A stretch of 64,000 nucleotides of DNA from Winogradskyella eximia (lineage in GTDB: Bacteria; Bacteroidota; Bacteroidia; Flavobacteriales; Flavobacteriaceae), in assembly GCF_003386165.1 (NCBI RefSeq), contig NZ_QRDV01000006.1:208774-272773 (forward strand), given 5' to 3'. Positions 33,822-42,004 of this stretch are shown here, one piece after another. The notes below the pieces were generated by a model. That model was not told where the DNA came from and searched no databases. It saw only the letters and a program-made list of their open reading frames with translations. A program made the position numbers and the translations under genes. The first letter of the stretch is position 1. Each line of letters starts with the position of its first letter.

Positions 33822-35318
33822 TTAGCTTTCAATGAGTTGAAGTGTGGTTTGGTAAAGGTTGCCGTGTTCTGTCTTGTTTTTTAGCCAAGCGTAGAAGCTA
33901 ATAACAAAAATATCTTCTTCTCTAATTGTAACCCATTCAAAAGCGGTTTCTAATTGGTTTTTAAAAGCCTCTTTAGACATTCGTTCTGGTTTTAAATAAT
34001 ACAGTTCTGCAAATTTTAGAAAGGTGAGAATTCTGGTTTGGCCAATGTCTTTAAGGTATTTGGTATAGCGACGTCTAAAGCCTTTTAATCGTGAATTGAA
34101 TAACTCGTCTTCTTGAAGTTCAATGTATAAGAGCAGTTCTGCAACATTCTTTTTTATCACCCAATCGATTCCTGCTTTTTCTATATACCACTGGTCTGTA
34201 TGGTGAAGTTTTGCTGAAATTGATTTAGCTTTTACAAAGTTTTCTTTCTGAAAATAAAACATAAAACAAGATAAACGCAGGTCTAATAATGTTTCTGAGT
34301 CGTTATGCTTTGTTGCTATTACACTTTCTATTAAAGTGATTGCTTTATCTTGGTTATTGCTGTAGTTTAAGTTTAGTGCTTCAACCAGTGTTTTCTTTAA
34401 TTTAAAGGCTTTGTGATAGGCACTCTTCTTTAACAACATGAGTTGCTCCATTTCCTTTATATAATGTAGAGAAGCTTCAAATTTTTTGTTTCTAAAAAGG
34501 GTATTGGCAATGATGTAGACAATTTCAATTTGGTAAAAGAGTTGTTTGTCGGTTTCTTTTTTCTGTTTAAGAAGGTCGTAACTATTCATTACAAAGCTTT
34601 CAATGGTGTAGTATTTTTTGGTTACTAAAGCAGAAATATTGGCGATAGCTAAAATCTGATATAAAGATTTAAATGAAAGTGACGAATTAATTTCAATATG
34701 ATGTGCTTTTAGTAGGCGTCCTAACTCAGATTCAAAATCGATAACGTTTCCTTGGTAGCTCACTTCATTTAACATCGCTTTTAATTTTGCGTATACTATA
34801 TTAAGTCGATCTTCTAATTGGTGTTTTTTCTGATTTTCTTTTTGTTTTAAAATTAATGCATCTAGGTCAATTTTTGAATGGTTGGAAGCGTATTGAATTT
34901 TGGTATGGTAAATTTCATTTAGAATAGGGAACAGGAAGTGCTCATCTGCCAAGCGTTCTGCTTTGTCTAAAATTTTGTAAGCAATGCTAAATTTATTTTG
35001 AAGTAAAAATGTGCGAGATGCTAAAATGTATTTAACAATCTGCATGTCTAAAGAGTTCTCATCTTCAAGGTTTTTATTGGCTGTAAAATCTATCAAGGAC
35101 TGAAATAGCCGTTTTCTAAGTGCGTGATAAGCGTTGCTTTTTTCTACTCCATATAAGCGTTTGCAAATTACTTTAGAATCTTCATTAGAATTGGCAAGCG
35201 ATTTAAACAACTGAATGTTTTTGGTATCTTTTCTTTTATTCTTTTGCTGAAGGTAATTGACGAATTTATTATGGTCTTCGGTACTTAAGGTGTTTATAAT
35301 TGATTTTATTTCTATCAT
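33822..35318 (-). CDS. Conserved helical protein of unknown function (TPR-like)
   Basis: I do not recognise a named family. The 498-residue protein has no signal peptide or membrane segment and appears all-helical, with repeated helix pairs that resemble TPR-like repeats (for example FSIAYKILDKAERLADEH and KFEASLHYIKEMEQLMLLKK). The N-terminal 95 residues (LSTEDHNKFVNYLQQKNKRK, KSNAYHALRKRLFQSLIDF) look like a separate small helical domain. I recall similar proteins in flavobacteria. The gene stands alone, with 88 bases to the next gene and no clear terminator. A scaffold or regulatory role would be speculation. Confidence 0.85.
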   Translation of the reverse strand: MIEIKSIINTLSTEDHNKFVNYLQQKNKRKDTKNIQLFKSLANSNEDSKVICKRLYGVEKSNAYHALRKRLFQSLIDFTANKNLEDENSLDMQIVKYILASRTFLLQNKFSIAYKILDKAERLADEHFLFPILNEIYHTKIQYASNHSKIDLDALILKQKENQKKHQLEDRLNIVYAKLKAMLNEVSYQGNVIDFESELGRLLKAHHIEINSSLSFKSLYQILAIANISALVTKKYYTIESFVMNSYDLLKQKKETDKQLFYQIEIVYIIANTLFRNKKFEASLHYIKEMEQLMLLKKSAYHKAFKLKKTLVEALNLNYSNNQDKAITLIESVIATKHNDSETLLDLRLSCFMFYFQKENFVKAKSISAKLHHTDQWYIEKAGIDWVIKKNVAELLLYIELQEDELFNSRLKGFRRRYTKYLKDIGQTRILTFLKFAELYYLKPERMSKEAFKNQLETAFEWVTIREEDIFVISFYAWLKNKTEHGNLYQTTLQLIES

Positions 35319-35469
35319 TAATTCGTCAGTATATTTTTATTATAATCACTAAATATAGTTATTTATAAGCTTTAGGTATTAATTATATCGTCAGTTTTAT
35401 TGAAAATCTGATTTTTTTAACCAGCTCTTGTGTCCGAGATTTGCGTCATAATCATTAAAACAAAGAATT

Positions 35470-35961
35470 ATGAATTATCAAACCACAGTGTCTTTAAAAG
35501 ACGAAGAAAACGTAAAATCAAGAAAGAAAGAAAAGAAGGTATATAACCACAAGCCAACTCCTGCATTTATTGGTGCATCATGGTCTGCTTTACTTATAGG
35601 TATGGTTGCTTATTGTGTAGGACTTTGGAATGCAACTATGGAGCTCAACGAAAAAGGCTATTATTTTACCATTCTATTATTTGGATTGTTCTCTGTAATC
35701 TCTGTGCAAAAAGCAGTTAGAGATAAACTTGAAAATATTCAGGTCACAGATATGTATTATGGAATTAGTTGGTTCACTTCTGTAGCAGCCATTGTTTTGT
35801 TGTCTATAGGGCTTTGGAATGCCGATTTAGAATTAAGTGAAAAAGGATTCTATGCTATGTCTTTTACCTTAAGTTTGTTTTCTGCAATTGCAGTGCAGAA
35901 AAACACAAGAGATGTTGCTTATATTAATAACGAACTAATATTAGAAGAAGACGAAGATTAG
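35470..35961 (+). CDS. YiaA/YiaB-family inner membrane protein
   Basis: The 163-residue product has a basic N-terminal tail of about 30 residues and two repeats of a two-helix membrane unit. Repeat one is FIGASWSALLIGMVAYCVGL, then LWNATMELNEKGYY; repeat two is GISWFTSVAAIVLLSIGLWN, then LWNADLELSEKGFY. The repeated LWNAxxELxEKGxY motif is typical of YiaAB domains, whose function is unknown. Both repeats end near SVQKAVRD or AVQKNTRD. The gene is alone, followed by a clear terminator at 35989-36024. Confidence 0.9.
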   Translation: MNYQTTVSLKDEENVKSRKKEKKVYNHKPTPAFIGASWSALLIGMVAYCVGLWNATMELNEKGYYFTILLFGLFSVISVQKAVRDKLENIQVTDMYYGISWFTSVAAIVLLSIGLWNADLELSEKGFYAMSFTLSLFSAIAVQKNTRDVAYINNELILEEDED

Positions 35962-35988
35962 TTTTGATGAAGGGTTAGCTAGTAACCC

Positions 35989-36024
35989 AAAACCTCGCAA
36001 TCCGTAATGGTATTGCGAGGTTTT
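35989..36024 (+). terminator. Terminator of the YiaAB gene
   Basis: AAAACCTCGCAAT, a ten-base loop and ATTGCGAGGTTTT form a 13-base perfect stem, 28 bases past the stop at 35961. Confidence 0.85.
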
Positions 36025-36057
36025 AAATACTTATTAGTTGAACTAAATTTTTTAATT

Positions 36058-37347
36058 ATGAAATCAAAACTGCATAATGATGTAACAGAATTGCTAGAAA
36101 ATAAAGTTATTTCTGATACTGTAGCGCACCAGATTTTAGCTTATTATGATGCTAAAGAGACTCAGAAATCTAATCCATTATTTACCATTTTTGGGATATT
36201 AGGATCGGCACTAGTGGGTTTAGGTATTATTTTAATATTGGCTCATAATTGGGATGATTTTTCAAGGGCTACAAAAACGATGTTTGCATTTTTGCCTTTA
36301 ATTTTTGGGCAATGCGTTGCAGGTTACGCTATTCTTAAAAAGAAAAGTCAAGCATGGAAAGAATCTTCAGGAACTTTTCTCTTTTTTGCTATAGGAGCTT
36401 CTATTGCTTTAGTTAGTCAGGTTTATAATATACCAGGTGATTTAAGTCGTTTTTTATTGACATGGATTGTACTAGGTCTGCCTTTAATTTATGTGCTTAA
36501 TTCTAAAGCTGTAGCTATGTTAGTTATTGGGTTTTCTACGTATTATGCCTGTGAATATGGTTATAGTTTTGGTTACGGAAATACATCTCCTTGGCTATAT
36601 TTTGTACTCATTTTAGGTACGATTCCGTTTTATATTACAGCGCTTAAAAATAGACCTAAAGCGAATACTACCGGAATTTTAAATTGGTTATACACCATAA
36701 GTTTGATTGTAGTATTAGGGGCTTTTATTGATTCTAATTGGTCATTAGGGTTTTTAATGTATGCCATGTTATTTGGTTTTTTCTATAATATGGGGAAATT
36801 ACCAATCTTTAAAAATCAACAATTAAGACGTAATAGTTTTACTGTTTTAGGTTCTTTAGGAACCGTGATTTTACTATTGATACTTTCATTTAATGTTGTT
36901 TGGGAAGAAATTCACCAAAAGTTAATAGTATTTAATAGTCAAGAAATGATGATGTCATTAGTGCTAATGGTAATTGCTTTGGCACTGTTGGTATATACTA
37001 AAATAGGTAAAAGGCAATCGGAATTCAATATGTTTCAATATGTGTTTATTATATTTTTAATTGTGTTTATAGTAGGTAGTGAAAATGCACAACTAGCAAC
37101 CGTTTTTACAAATATTATCTTGTTAATTTTAGGTGTTTTTGCTATTAAAATAGGAGCTGACACTTCAAGATTTAGTGTGCTTAATTATGGACTTTTAATT
37201 ATTTCTTCAACTATTATATGTCGCTTTTTCGATGTAGATATGAGTTTTGTTCTAAGAGGAATTTTGTTTGTGCTCGTAGGACTTGGATTTTTCTCTGCAA
37301 ATTATATTATGCTTAAAAAACAGAAAGAAAAAAACAACAACCTTTAA
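36058..37347 (+). CDS. DUF2157 membrane protein
   Basis: From the ATG at 36058 the product is 429 residues. It opens with a cytoplasmic helical segment of about 55 residues (ISDTVAHQILAYYDAKE), then the DUF2157 signature FTIFGILGSALVGLGIILIL and AHNWDDFSRATKTM, and about twelve membrane helices to the C-terminus. Function is unknown. I chose this start because the longer frame runs back into the terminator hairpin at 35989-36024. The next gene follows after ten bases and belongs to the GDYXXLXY family, a pairing I recall as common. Confidence 0.9.
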   Translation: MKSKLHNDVTELLENKVISDTVAHQILAYYDAKETQKSNPLFTIFGILGSALVGLGIILILAHNWDDFSRATKTMFAFLPLIFGQCVAGYAILKKKSQAWKESSGTFLFFAIGASIALVSQVYNIPGDLSRFLLTWIVLGLPLIYVLNSKAVAMLVIGFSTYYACEYGYSFGYGNTSPWLYFVLILGTIPFYITALKNRPKANTTGILNWLYTISLIVVLGAFIDSNWSLGFLMYAMLFGFFYNMGKLPIFKNQQLRRNSFTVLGSLGTVILLLILSFNVVWEEIHQKLIVFNSQEMMMSLVLMVIALALLVYTKIGKRQSEFNMFQYVFIIFLIVFIVGSENAQLATVFTNIILLILGVFAIKIGADTSRFSVLNYGLLIISSTIICRFFDVDMSFVLRGILFVLVGLGFFSANYIMLKKQKEKNNNL

Positions 37348-37357
37348 AATTAAACTT

Positions 37358-37927
37358 ATGAAAACCATACATATATTTATCATATTTATTGCTGTTGCGT
37401 TACTTCAGTTATTGGTGCCAGCAAAAATGATTTATGACAAAGAATCTGTTTTAATAACAGGAACTGTTTACAAATTTAAAACACAACCCATCGATCCTAA
37501 TGATCCATTTAGAGGGAAGTATGTAACGTTAGGTTATGAATTAACTACTGCTGAAAGCTTTGATTCTACCATTCAAAATAGGGATAGAGTGTTACTTTAT
37601 CTTGAAAAAGATAGTTTAGGGTTTGCTAAGGTGAAAAGCGTGAGTAAAACAGATCTTAAAATGGGAACTGATTTTATAGAAGTTGAAGTAGATTACTATA
37701 ATATCAATGCAAATAGAGTGCATTTTAATTTACCATTTGATCGTTATTATATGGAAGAATCAAAGGCAAAACCAGCAGAAGATATATATAGAAAATTCAG
37801 TAGAAGAAACGATACAAATAATCAAACGTATGCTTTGGTAGCTGTTAAAAATGGAGATGCTGTTTTAAAAGATGTATATATCAATGATAAATCTATTCAT
37901 TATTATATTGAAAATGAGGAGAAATGA
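37358..37927 (+). CDS. GDYXXLXY-domain protein
   Basis: From the ATG at 37358 the product is 189 residues. A single N-terminal membrane helix (IHIFIIFIAVALLQLLVPAK) is followed by an extracytoplasmic domain with the motif DPFRGKYVTLGYE, the signature of the GDYXXLXY family, and later NLPFDRYYMEES. The longer in-frame extension overlaps the end of the DUF2157 gene and lacks sense as a start. The two genes are only ten bases apart and are almost certainly co-transcribed, so the proteins probably work together in the membrane. Their biochemical role is unknown. Confidence 0.9.
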   Translation: MKTIHIFIIFIAVALLQLLVPAKMIYDKESVLITGTVYKFKTQPIDPNDPFRGKYVTLGYELTTAESFDSTIQNRDRVLLYLEKDSLGFAKVKSVSKTDLKMGTDFIEVEVDYYNINANRVHFNLPFDRYYMEESKAKPAEDIYRKFSRRNDTNNQTYALVAVKNGDAVLKDVYINDKSIHYYIENEEK

Positions 37928-37968
37928 TTCATTCGTTTATCATAAAATCAAATAAACCAATAAATAAA

Positions 37969-38002
37969 AAAGAAGGCTTCAAAATGAATTGAAGCCTTCT
38001 TT
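37969..38002. terminator. Bidirectional terminator between the GDYXXLXY and metalloprotease genes
   Basis: AAAGAAGGCTTCAA, a six-base spacer and TTGAAGCCTTCTTT form a 14-base perfect stem between two converging genes, with A/T-runs on both sides. Confidence 0.88.
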
Positions 38003-38023
38003 ATATTTGGTATTAAATTTAGA

Positions 38024-40504
38024 TTACTTAGGATCTAAAATAAGATTAATACGCTCAATAGCATCTGCAATATGTATTCTACTCATAGTGTCTGCACCAC
38101 GAGCCGATCGTAATTGGCTACGTAACGTTTTTAGCTCAGCTCTAACAACTGCTCTAATATCAGATTGGCTAGTGTTTACAGCTGTCATTTTAACGTAAGG
38201 ACTTCTAGATCTTCCGCTTTGATCTTTAGCTGTCATTAAATACTCTAGTCTATCAATATGTGCACGTTGTAAATTACGTCTGTAAGTATCAATTTTCTTT
38301 CCAGTACGTAGTTCACTCCAAATACCTTTGCGTAAATCGCTCATCATATCTGGTAACGCATAAGCTTTATTATCATAAGTATATGCTTCCGTTAAACGTT
38401 GCATTTTACCTAAGCTCATAATGTTATTAAGAGTTCTCGCTTGTAAACCTCTTACACGCTCTACAGAACCAGCGAATTCGATACGGTCAAAAATGTTTTT
38501 ATCAATTAACCATTCTGGAGTATCAAATAAATTCTCTTGAATAAATTTCATAGCTTCTTTTTGGTGTGCTTTAGGAACCGCTGTATAAACAGCACCTTCT
38601 TGATCAGAAGTTTTGTAATACTCGTAAACTCCACCAATGTTATTAGAAACGTGTCCCATATAACGGTTAAATTGAGAAATTACATGACCATACATTTCTT
38701 CTAAATCATCATAACCTTCACCAGCTTCAGTGGTCCATTCAATTAGGTTTGGTACAATTCGTTTTAAATTCTTAATACCATATTCACTAGCTAACATAGC
38801 ATCATCTCCTAAATCTTCAGTTTGAGAACTAGGATCTACAACATCACCAGCTTGTTGATGTCCAAAACGATACATAGGATCACCAGCATGTTCCATAATC
38901 CATTGATTAAGAATTGGCTTTTCTTCTTCTGCAGTTTTATCTAAAATAGGTCTGTAACCCCAAGCAATAGCATACTTATCGTAAGTTCCAATGTCTGGCA
39001 TTAAGGCAACACCTTCGTCTCCTGGTTGTGCTATGTAATTAAAACGTGCATAATCCATAATAGATGGAGCAGTACCATATTTTTTAGTGAATTCTGCATC
39101 ACGTAATTTCTCAACAGGATAAGCAACACTACTTCCCATGTTGTGAGGTAAACCTAATGTGTGACCAACTTCATGAGATGATACAAAACGAATTAAACGT
39201 CCCATAACTTCATCTTTAAACTGTGGGCTTTGAGCATCTGGATTAATAGCTGCTGTTTGTACAAAGAACCATCCACGTAGCAATGACATTACATTATGGT
39301 ACCAGTTGATATCGCTTTCTAAAATTTCACCTGTTCTTGGGTCACTTACGTGTGGACCATTTGCATTAGGAATAGGAGATGCTAAATAACGTACTACTGA
39401 ATAACGTGCATCTTCTGGGCTCCATTCTGGATCTTCTTCAACTGTTGGTGGATCTTTAGCTATAATAGCATCTTTGAAGCCTGCAGCTTCAAAAGCTATT
39501 TGCCAATCTTCTATACCTTGCTTAAGGTATTTTCTCCATTTTTCAGGTGTAGCTCTATCTATGTAATAAACGATTTGCTTTTTAGGCACTACTAATTCAC
39601 CTCGCTTAAATTTCTCAATATCTTCATCCTTAACTTCTAGTCTCCAACGGTCTAAAAATTCTAATGATTTACTTTTTTGTTCTTCTAAACCATAATCCGT
39701 TTGATTACTTGTAAACCAGCCTACACGCTCATCAAAATAACGACGCTTCATAGGTACTTCTGGTAATAAAATCATAGAATTGTTGATCTCAATAGATATG
39801 GCACCTGTATTAGAATTTGATGGTGGTTGTCCTGAAGCATACGTTTTTACAGTACGCGATTCAATATTTGTTGGATAAGACTTGATCGTTTCAATATATG
39901 ATAACTGAGCATCTAAACGTGAAATTTTATATTGCTGTCTTGCACGTTGTGGAAAACCTAATGGCTTAACATCTTTTGCAAACAAATCTGTAACATCAAT
40001 AACTGTGTTTGAAGAATCTTTACTGAATGCTCTAATTGGAAAAGAAGCAATTACAGGTTCAAAGTTAGAGTTTTTTACAGCTTCATGTACAGGTAAAGAA
40101 TCTGCGGCAACAACTTCGTACGATACCATACGTAACAATACTTTTTTGTCTTTCTTTTCCCAACGTAATACTTGTTCGCTTAATTTTCCTCCACCAAATC
40201 CAAGACCTGATGCAGTTTTAGCTATACGAGTTACCATAAGCATTTCTCTATTAAAAAGAGAATCTGGTATTTCGTAATAAAATTTGTCATCTACTGTATG
40301 CACTGTAAATAACCCTTCGTCACTTTTGGCATCTTTAGTGATGACTTTGTTATAAGGTTGTGGATCATTTTTTCCAGGCTTTTTTGCTGGAGGTTTGGCC
40401 ATTGCTGTGGCATCTTTTGATTTTCCAGCTTTTTTTGCAGTAGAGCAAGAAAATGCTAGAAATGCGGAAACTACTAGGAGTAGTTTAAGGGGTACGTGTT
40501 TCAA
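38024..40504 (-). CDS. Large zinc-dependent metalloprotease lipoprotein (DUF5117/DUF5118 type)
   Basis: The 826-residue protein has a lipoprotein signal (LLLVVSAFLAFSC, Cys 20) and the extended zinc motif HEVGHTLGLPH at 444-454 (HExxHxxGxxH), followed by a likely Met-turn in SIMDYARFNY. The N-terminal part (about 60-290) and the helical C-terminal part match the architecture I know as DUF5118-DUF5117-DUF4953. The enzyme should be tethered to the outer membrane and degrade proteins or peptides outside the cytoplasm. It is a single-gene unit with a shared terminator. Natural substrates are unknown. Confidence 0.93.
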   Translation of the reverse strand: MKHVPLKLLLVVSAFLAFSCSTAKKAGKSKDATAMAKPPAKKPGKNDPQPYNKVITKDAKSDEGLFTVHTVDDKFYYEIPDSLFNREMLMVTRIAKTASGLGFGGGKLSEQVLRWEKKDKKVLLRMVSYEVVAADSLPVHEAVKNSNFEPVIASFPIRAFSKDSSNTVIDVTDLFAKDVKPLGFPQRARQQYKISRLDAQLSYIETIKSYPTNIESRTVKTYASGQPPSNSNTGAISIEINNSMILLPEVPMKRRYFDERVGWFTSNQTDYGLEEQKSKSLEFLDRWRLEVKDEDIEKFKRGELVVPKKQIVYYIDRATPEKWRKYLKQGIEDWQIAFEAAGFKDAIIAKDPPTVEEDPEWSPEDARYSVVRYLASPIPNANGPHVSDPRTGEILESDINWYHNVMSLLRGWFFVQTAAINPDAQSPQFKDEVMGRLIRFVSSHEVGHTLGLPHNMGSSVAYPVEKLRDAEFTKKYGTAPSIMDYARFNYIAQPGDEGVALMPDIGTYDKYAIAWGYRPILDKTAEEEKPILNQWIMEHAGDPMYRFGHQQAGDVVDPSSQTEDLGDDAMLASEYGIKNLKRIVPNLIEWTTEAGEGYDDLEEMYGHVISQFNRYMGHVSNNIGGVYEYYKTSDQEGAVYTAVPKAHQKEAMKFIQENLFDTPEWLIDKNIFDRIEFAGSVERVRGLQARTLNNIMSLGKMQRLTEAYTYDNKAYALPDMMSDLRKGIWSELRTGKKIDTYRRNLQRAHIDRLEYLMTAKDQSGRSRSPYVKMTAVNTSQSDIRAVVRAELKTLRSQLRSARGADTMSRIHIADAIERINLILDPK

Positions 40505-40599
40505 ATTAGTCGGTTTTTATTAAATTTTGTTGAAAATACGGATTATAGTAATAATCTGATAAATTTAAAACCGAATTTAGTATTTTTTTAACGTGATTA

Positions 40600-41850
40600 T
40601 TAAAAGGTATTCATGTACTCTTGGATGAGGTCTAATCCCTCTACATGTCTCATGGTTGTGCCAATATAAGGCATACTTATTCCATCTAAATAAAAAGAAA
40701 CTCTATAATCAATTAATACGCTTTGTTCTGGGATGTTACTTTCTTCTAAAGGAGTCTCGAGTGCGAGATTTAAGGTAGATTGATCAGCACACGATCCGCC
40801 AGGAATATGACAATGCGCACAGTTAATATCCATATATGCTCTTACTCTAGTTTCTAATGGAAGAGATGTGTCTTGCCAATTCGCTAGACTTCTTACAGAA
40901 GCACTATTTGATAAGCCTGTTAAAGTTTGATTGGCTATAAATTGCTCTAATTGATTAACACCATTAATTTCAAAATTCATAGATCTTAATTTAGGACCTA
41001 TTGGTATAATATTACCATTATTACTATGGCAAGTAAAACAATCTGTGTTAGAAGGAATTTGAAAAGTTGAAGAGTTACTGTTGCCTTCGATGTCAATCCA
41101 TGTTACAGGCAATGTACTTCCTTCTAGATCTAAAACAGCATCTGTCTGTTCGCTGTTCCATTTGTAATCACCAGTTTCCCATAGGCCATTGAGTTTAATT
41201 AAAACTCGGGTTTCAATAATTGTTTTTCCTAAAGATAAATCACGGTCATCAATGTTAAAATAAAAGGTTTTGGCAATGACAGTATTGTCAGGAAATATAG
41301 GTAATCCATCTCCGTCATATGCCATACTAGTTCCTTCTGGTAAGGCAATAAGACGTTGTTTGTGAGCATAGTCTGAAAACAATCTAGTATTAAGGTCGTA
41401 CTCAAATGCTTTTGATGTAATAATTAATTCATTCAAATTACCTGAAAACAAATTCAACTCAGATAAGTTGGTTTTAAACTCGGCAGCTACATTTGGTACT
41501 GAAGTTGTAAAACTATACACATTAGAATATAAACTTAAATTATTGGGTCCACAGCTTGTTTGAATATAGACATCGTAAGTTGTGTTAGCCATTAAATTAG
41601 TGAGTTCAGCATCTGTGTCTGATTCAGAAATTGTTGTTCCGCTACCTAATGCAAATCCTGAAATTCCATATTCTATTGTGTATTCTACAGAAGCATCAAC
41701 GGCATTCCATGTGATTACGGCAGAATTACTGGTAATTGTATTTGAGGATATGTTAGTGGTACTATCACAAACAGCGATAAGATCATCTGAGTCATCAGAG
41801 CAAGAAAAAACGGTTAATACAGTTAAACATAAGATAAATAACTTTTTCAT
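40600..41850 (-). CDS. Diheme c-type cytochrome lipoprotein with FN3 domain (SO2930-like)
   Basis: The 416-residue product has a lipoprotein signal ending VLTVFSC (Cys 17) followed by SDDSDD, an acidic stretch like the flavobacterial surface-export signal. An FN3 domain (about 28-117) precedes a cytochrome domain with the SO2930-like segment LFSDYAHKQRLIALPEGT and two haem-binding motifs, CFTCH (271-275) and CAHCH (344-348). It probably carries electrons on the outer surface or outer membrane. Family recall gives SO2930; redox partner is not in the window. It is a single gene on the reverse strand. Confidence 0.87.
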   Translation of the reverse strand: MKKLFILCLTVLTVFSCSDDSDDLIAVCDSTTNISSNTITSNSAVITWNAVDASVEYTIEYGISGFALGSGTTISESDTDAELTNLMANTTYDVYIQTSCGPNNLSLYSNVYSFTTSVPNVAAEFKTNLSELNLFSGNLNELIITSKAFEYDLNTRLFSDYAHKQRLIALPEGTSMAYDGDGLPIFPDNTVIAKTFYFNIDDRDLSLGKTIIETRVLIKLNGLWETGDYKWNSEQTDAVLDLEGSTLPVTWIDIEGNSNSSTFQIPSNTDCFTCHSNNGNIIPIGPKLRSMNFEINGVNQLEQFIANQTLTGLSNSASVRSLANWQDTSLPLETRVRAYMDINCAHCHIPGGSCADQSTLNLALETPLEESNIPEQSVLIDYRVSFYLDGISMPYIGTTMRHVEGLDLIQEYMNTF

Positions 41851-41945
41851 AATAAATGGTGTGTTTCTTTAAACATAGCAGTTGTGAAAATACTAAAAAT
41901 GTAGCAATTATTTAGTTTTTACTTTTTTTGGATTTTGATTTGCAT

Positions 41946-41976
41946 AAAAAAAGGAACTATCTCTCGATAATTCCTT
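41946..41976 (-). terminator. Terminator of lysS
   Basis: On the reverse strand AAGGAATTATC, a four-base loop and GATAGTTCCTT pair over eleven positions with one mismatch, followed by seven T; it is about 28 bases past the stop at 42005. Confidence 0.75.
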
Positions 41977-42004
41977 AGTTTAAATTAATTATATGTTGTA
42001 GTGC

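Noticed and set aside
40005..40277. 90-codon forward frame inside the metalloprotease gene
   Set aside because: It is antisense to a clear enzyme gene and has no independent support.
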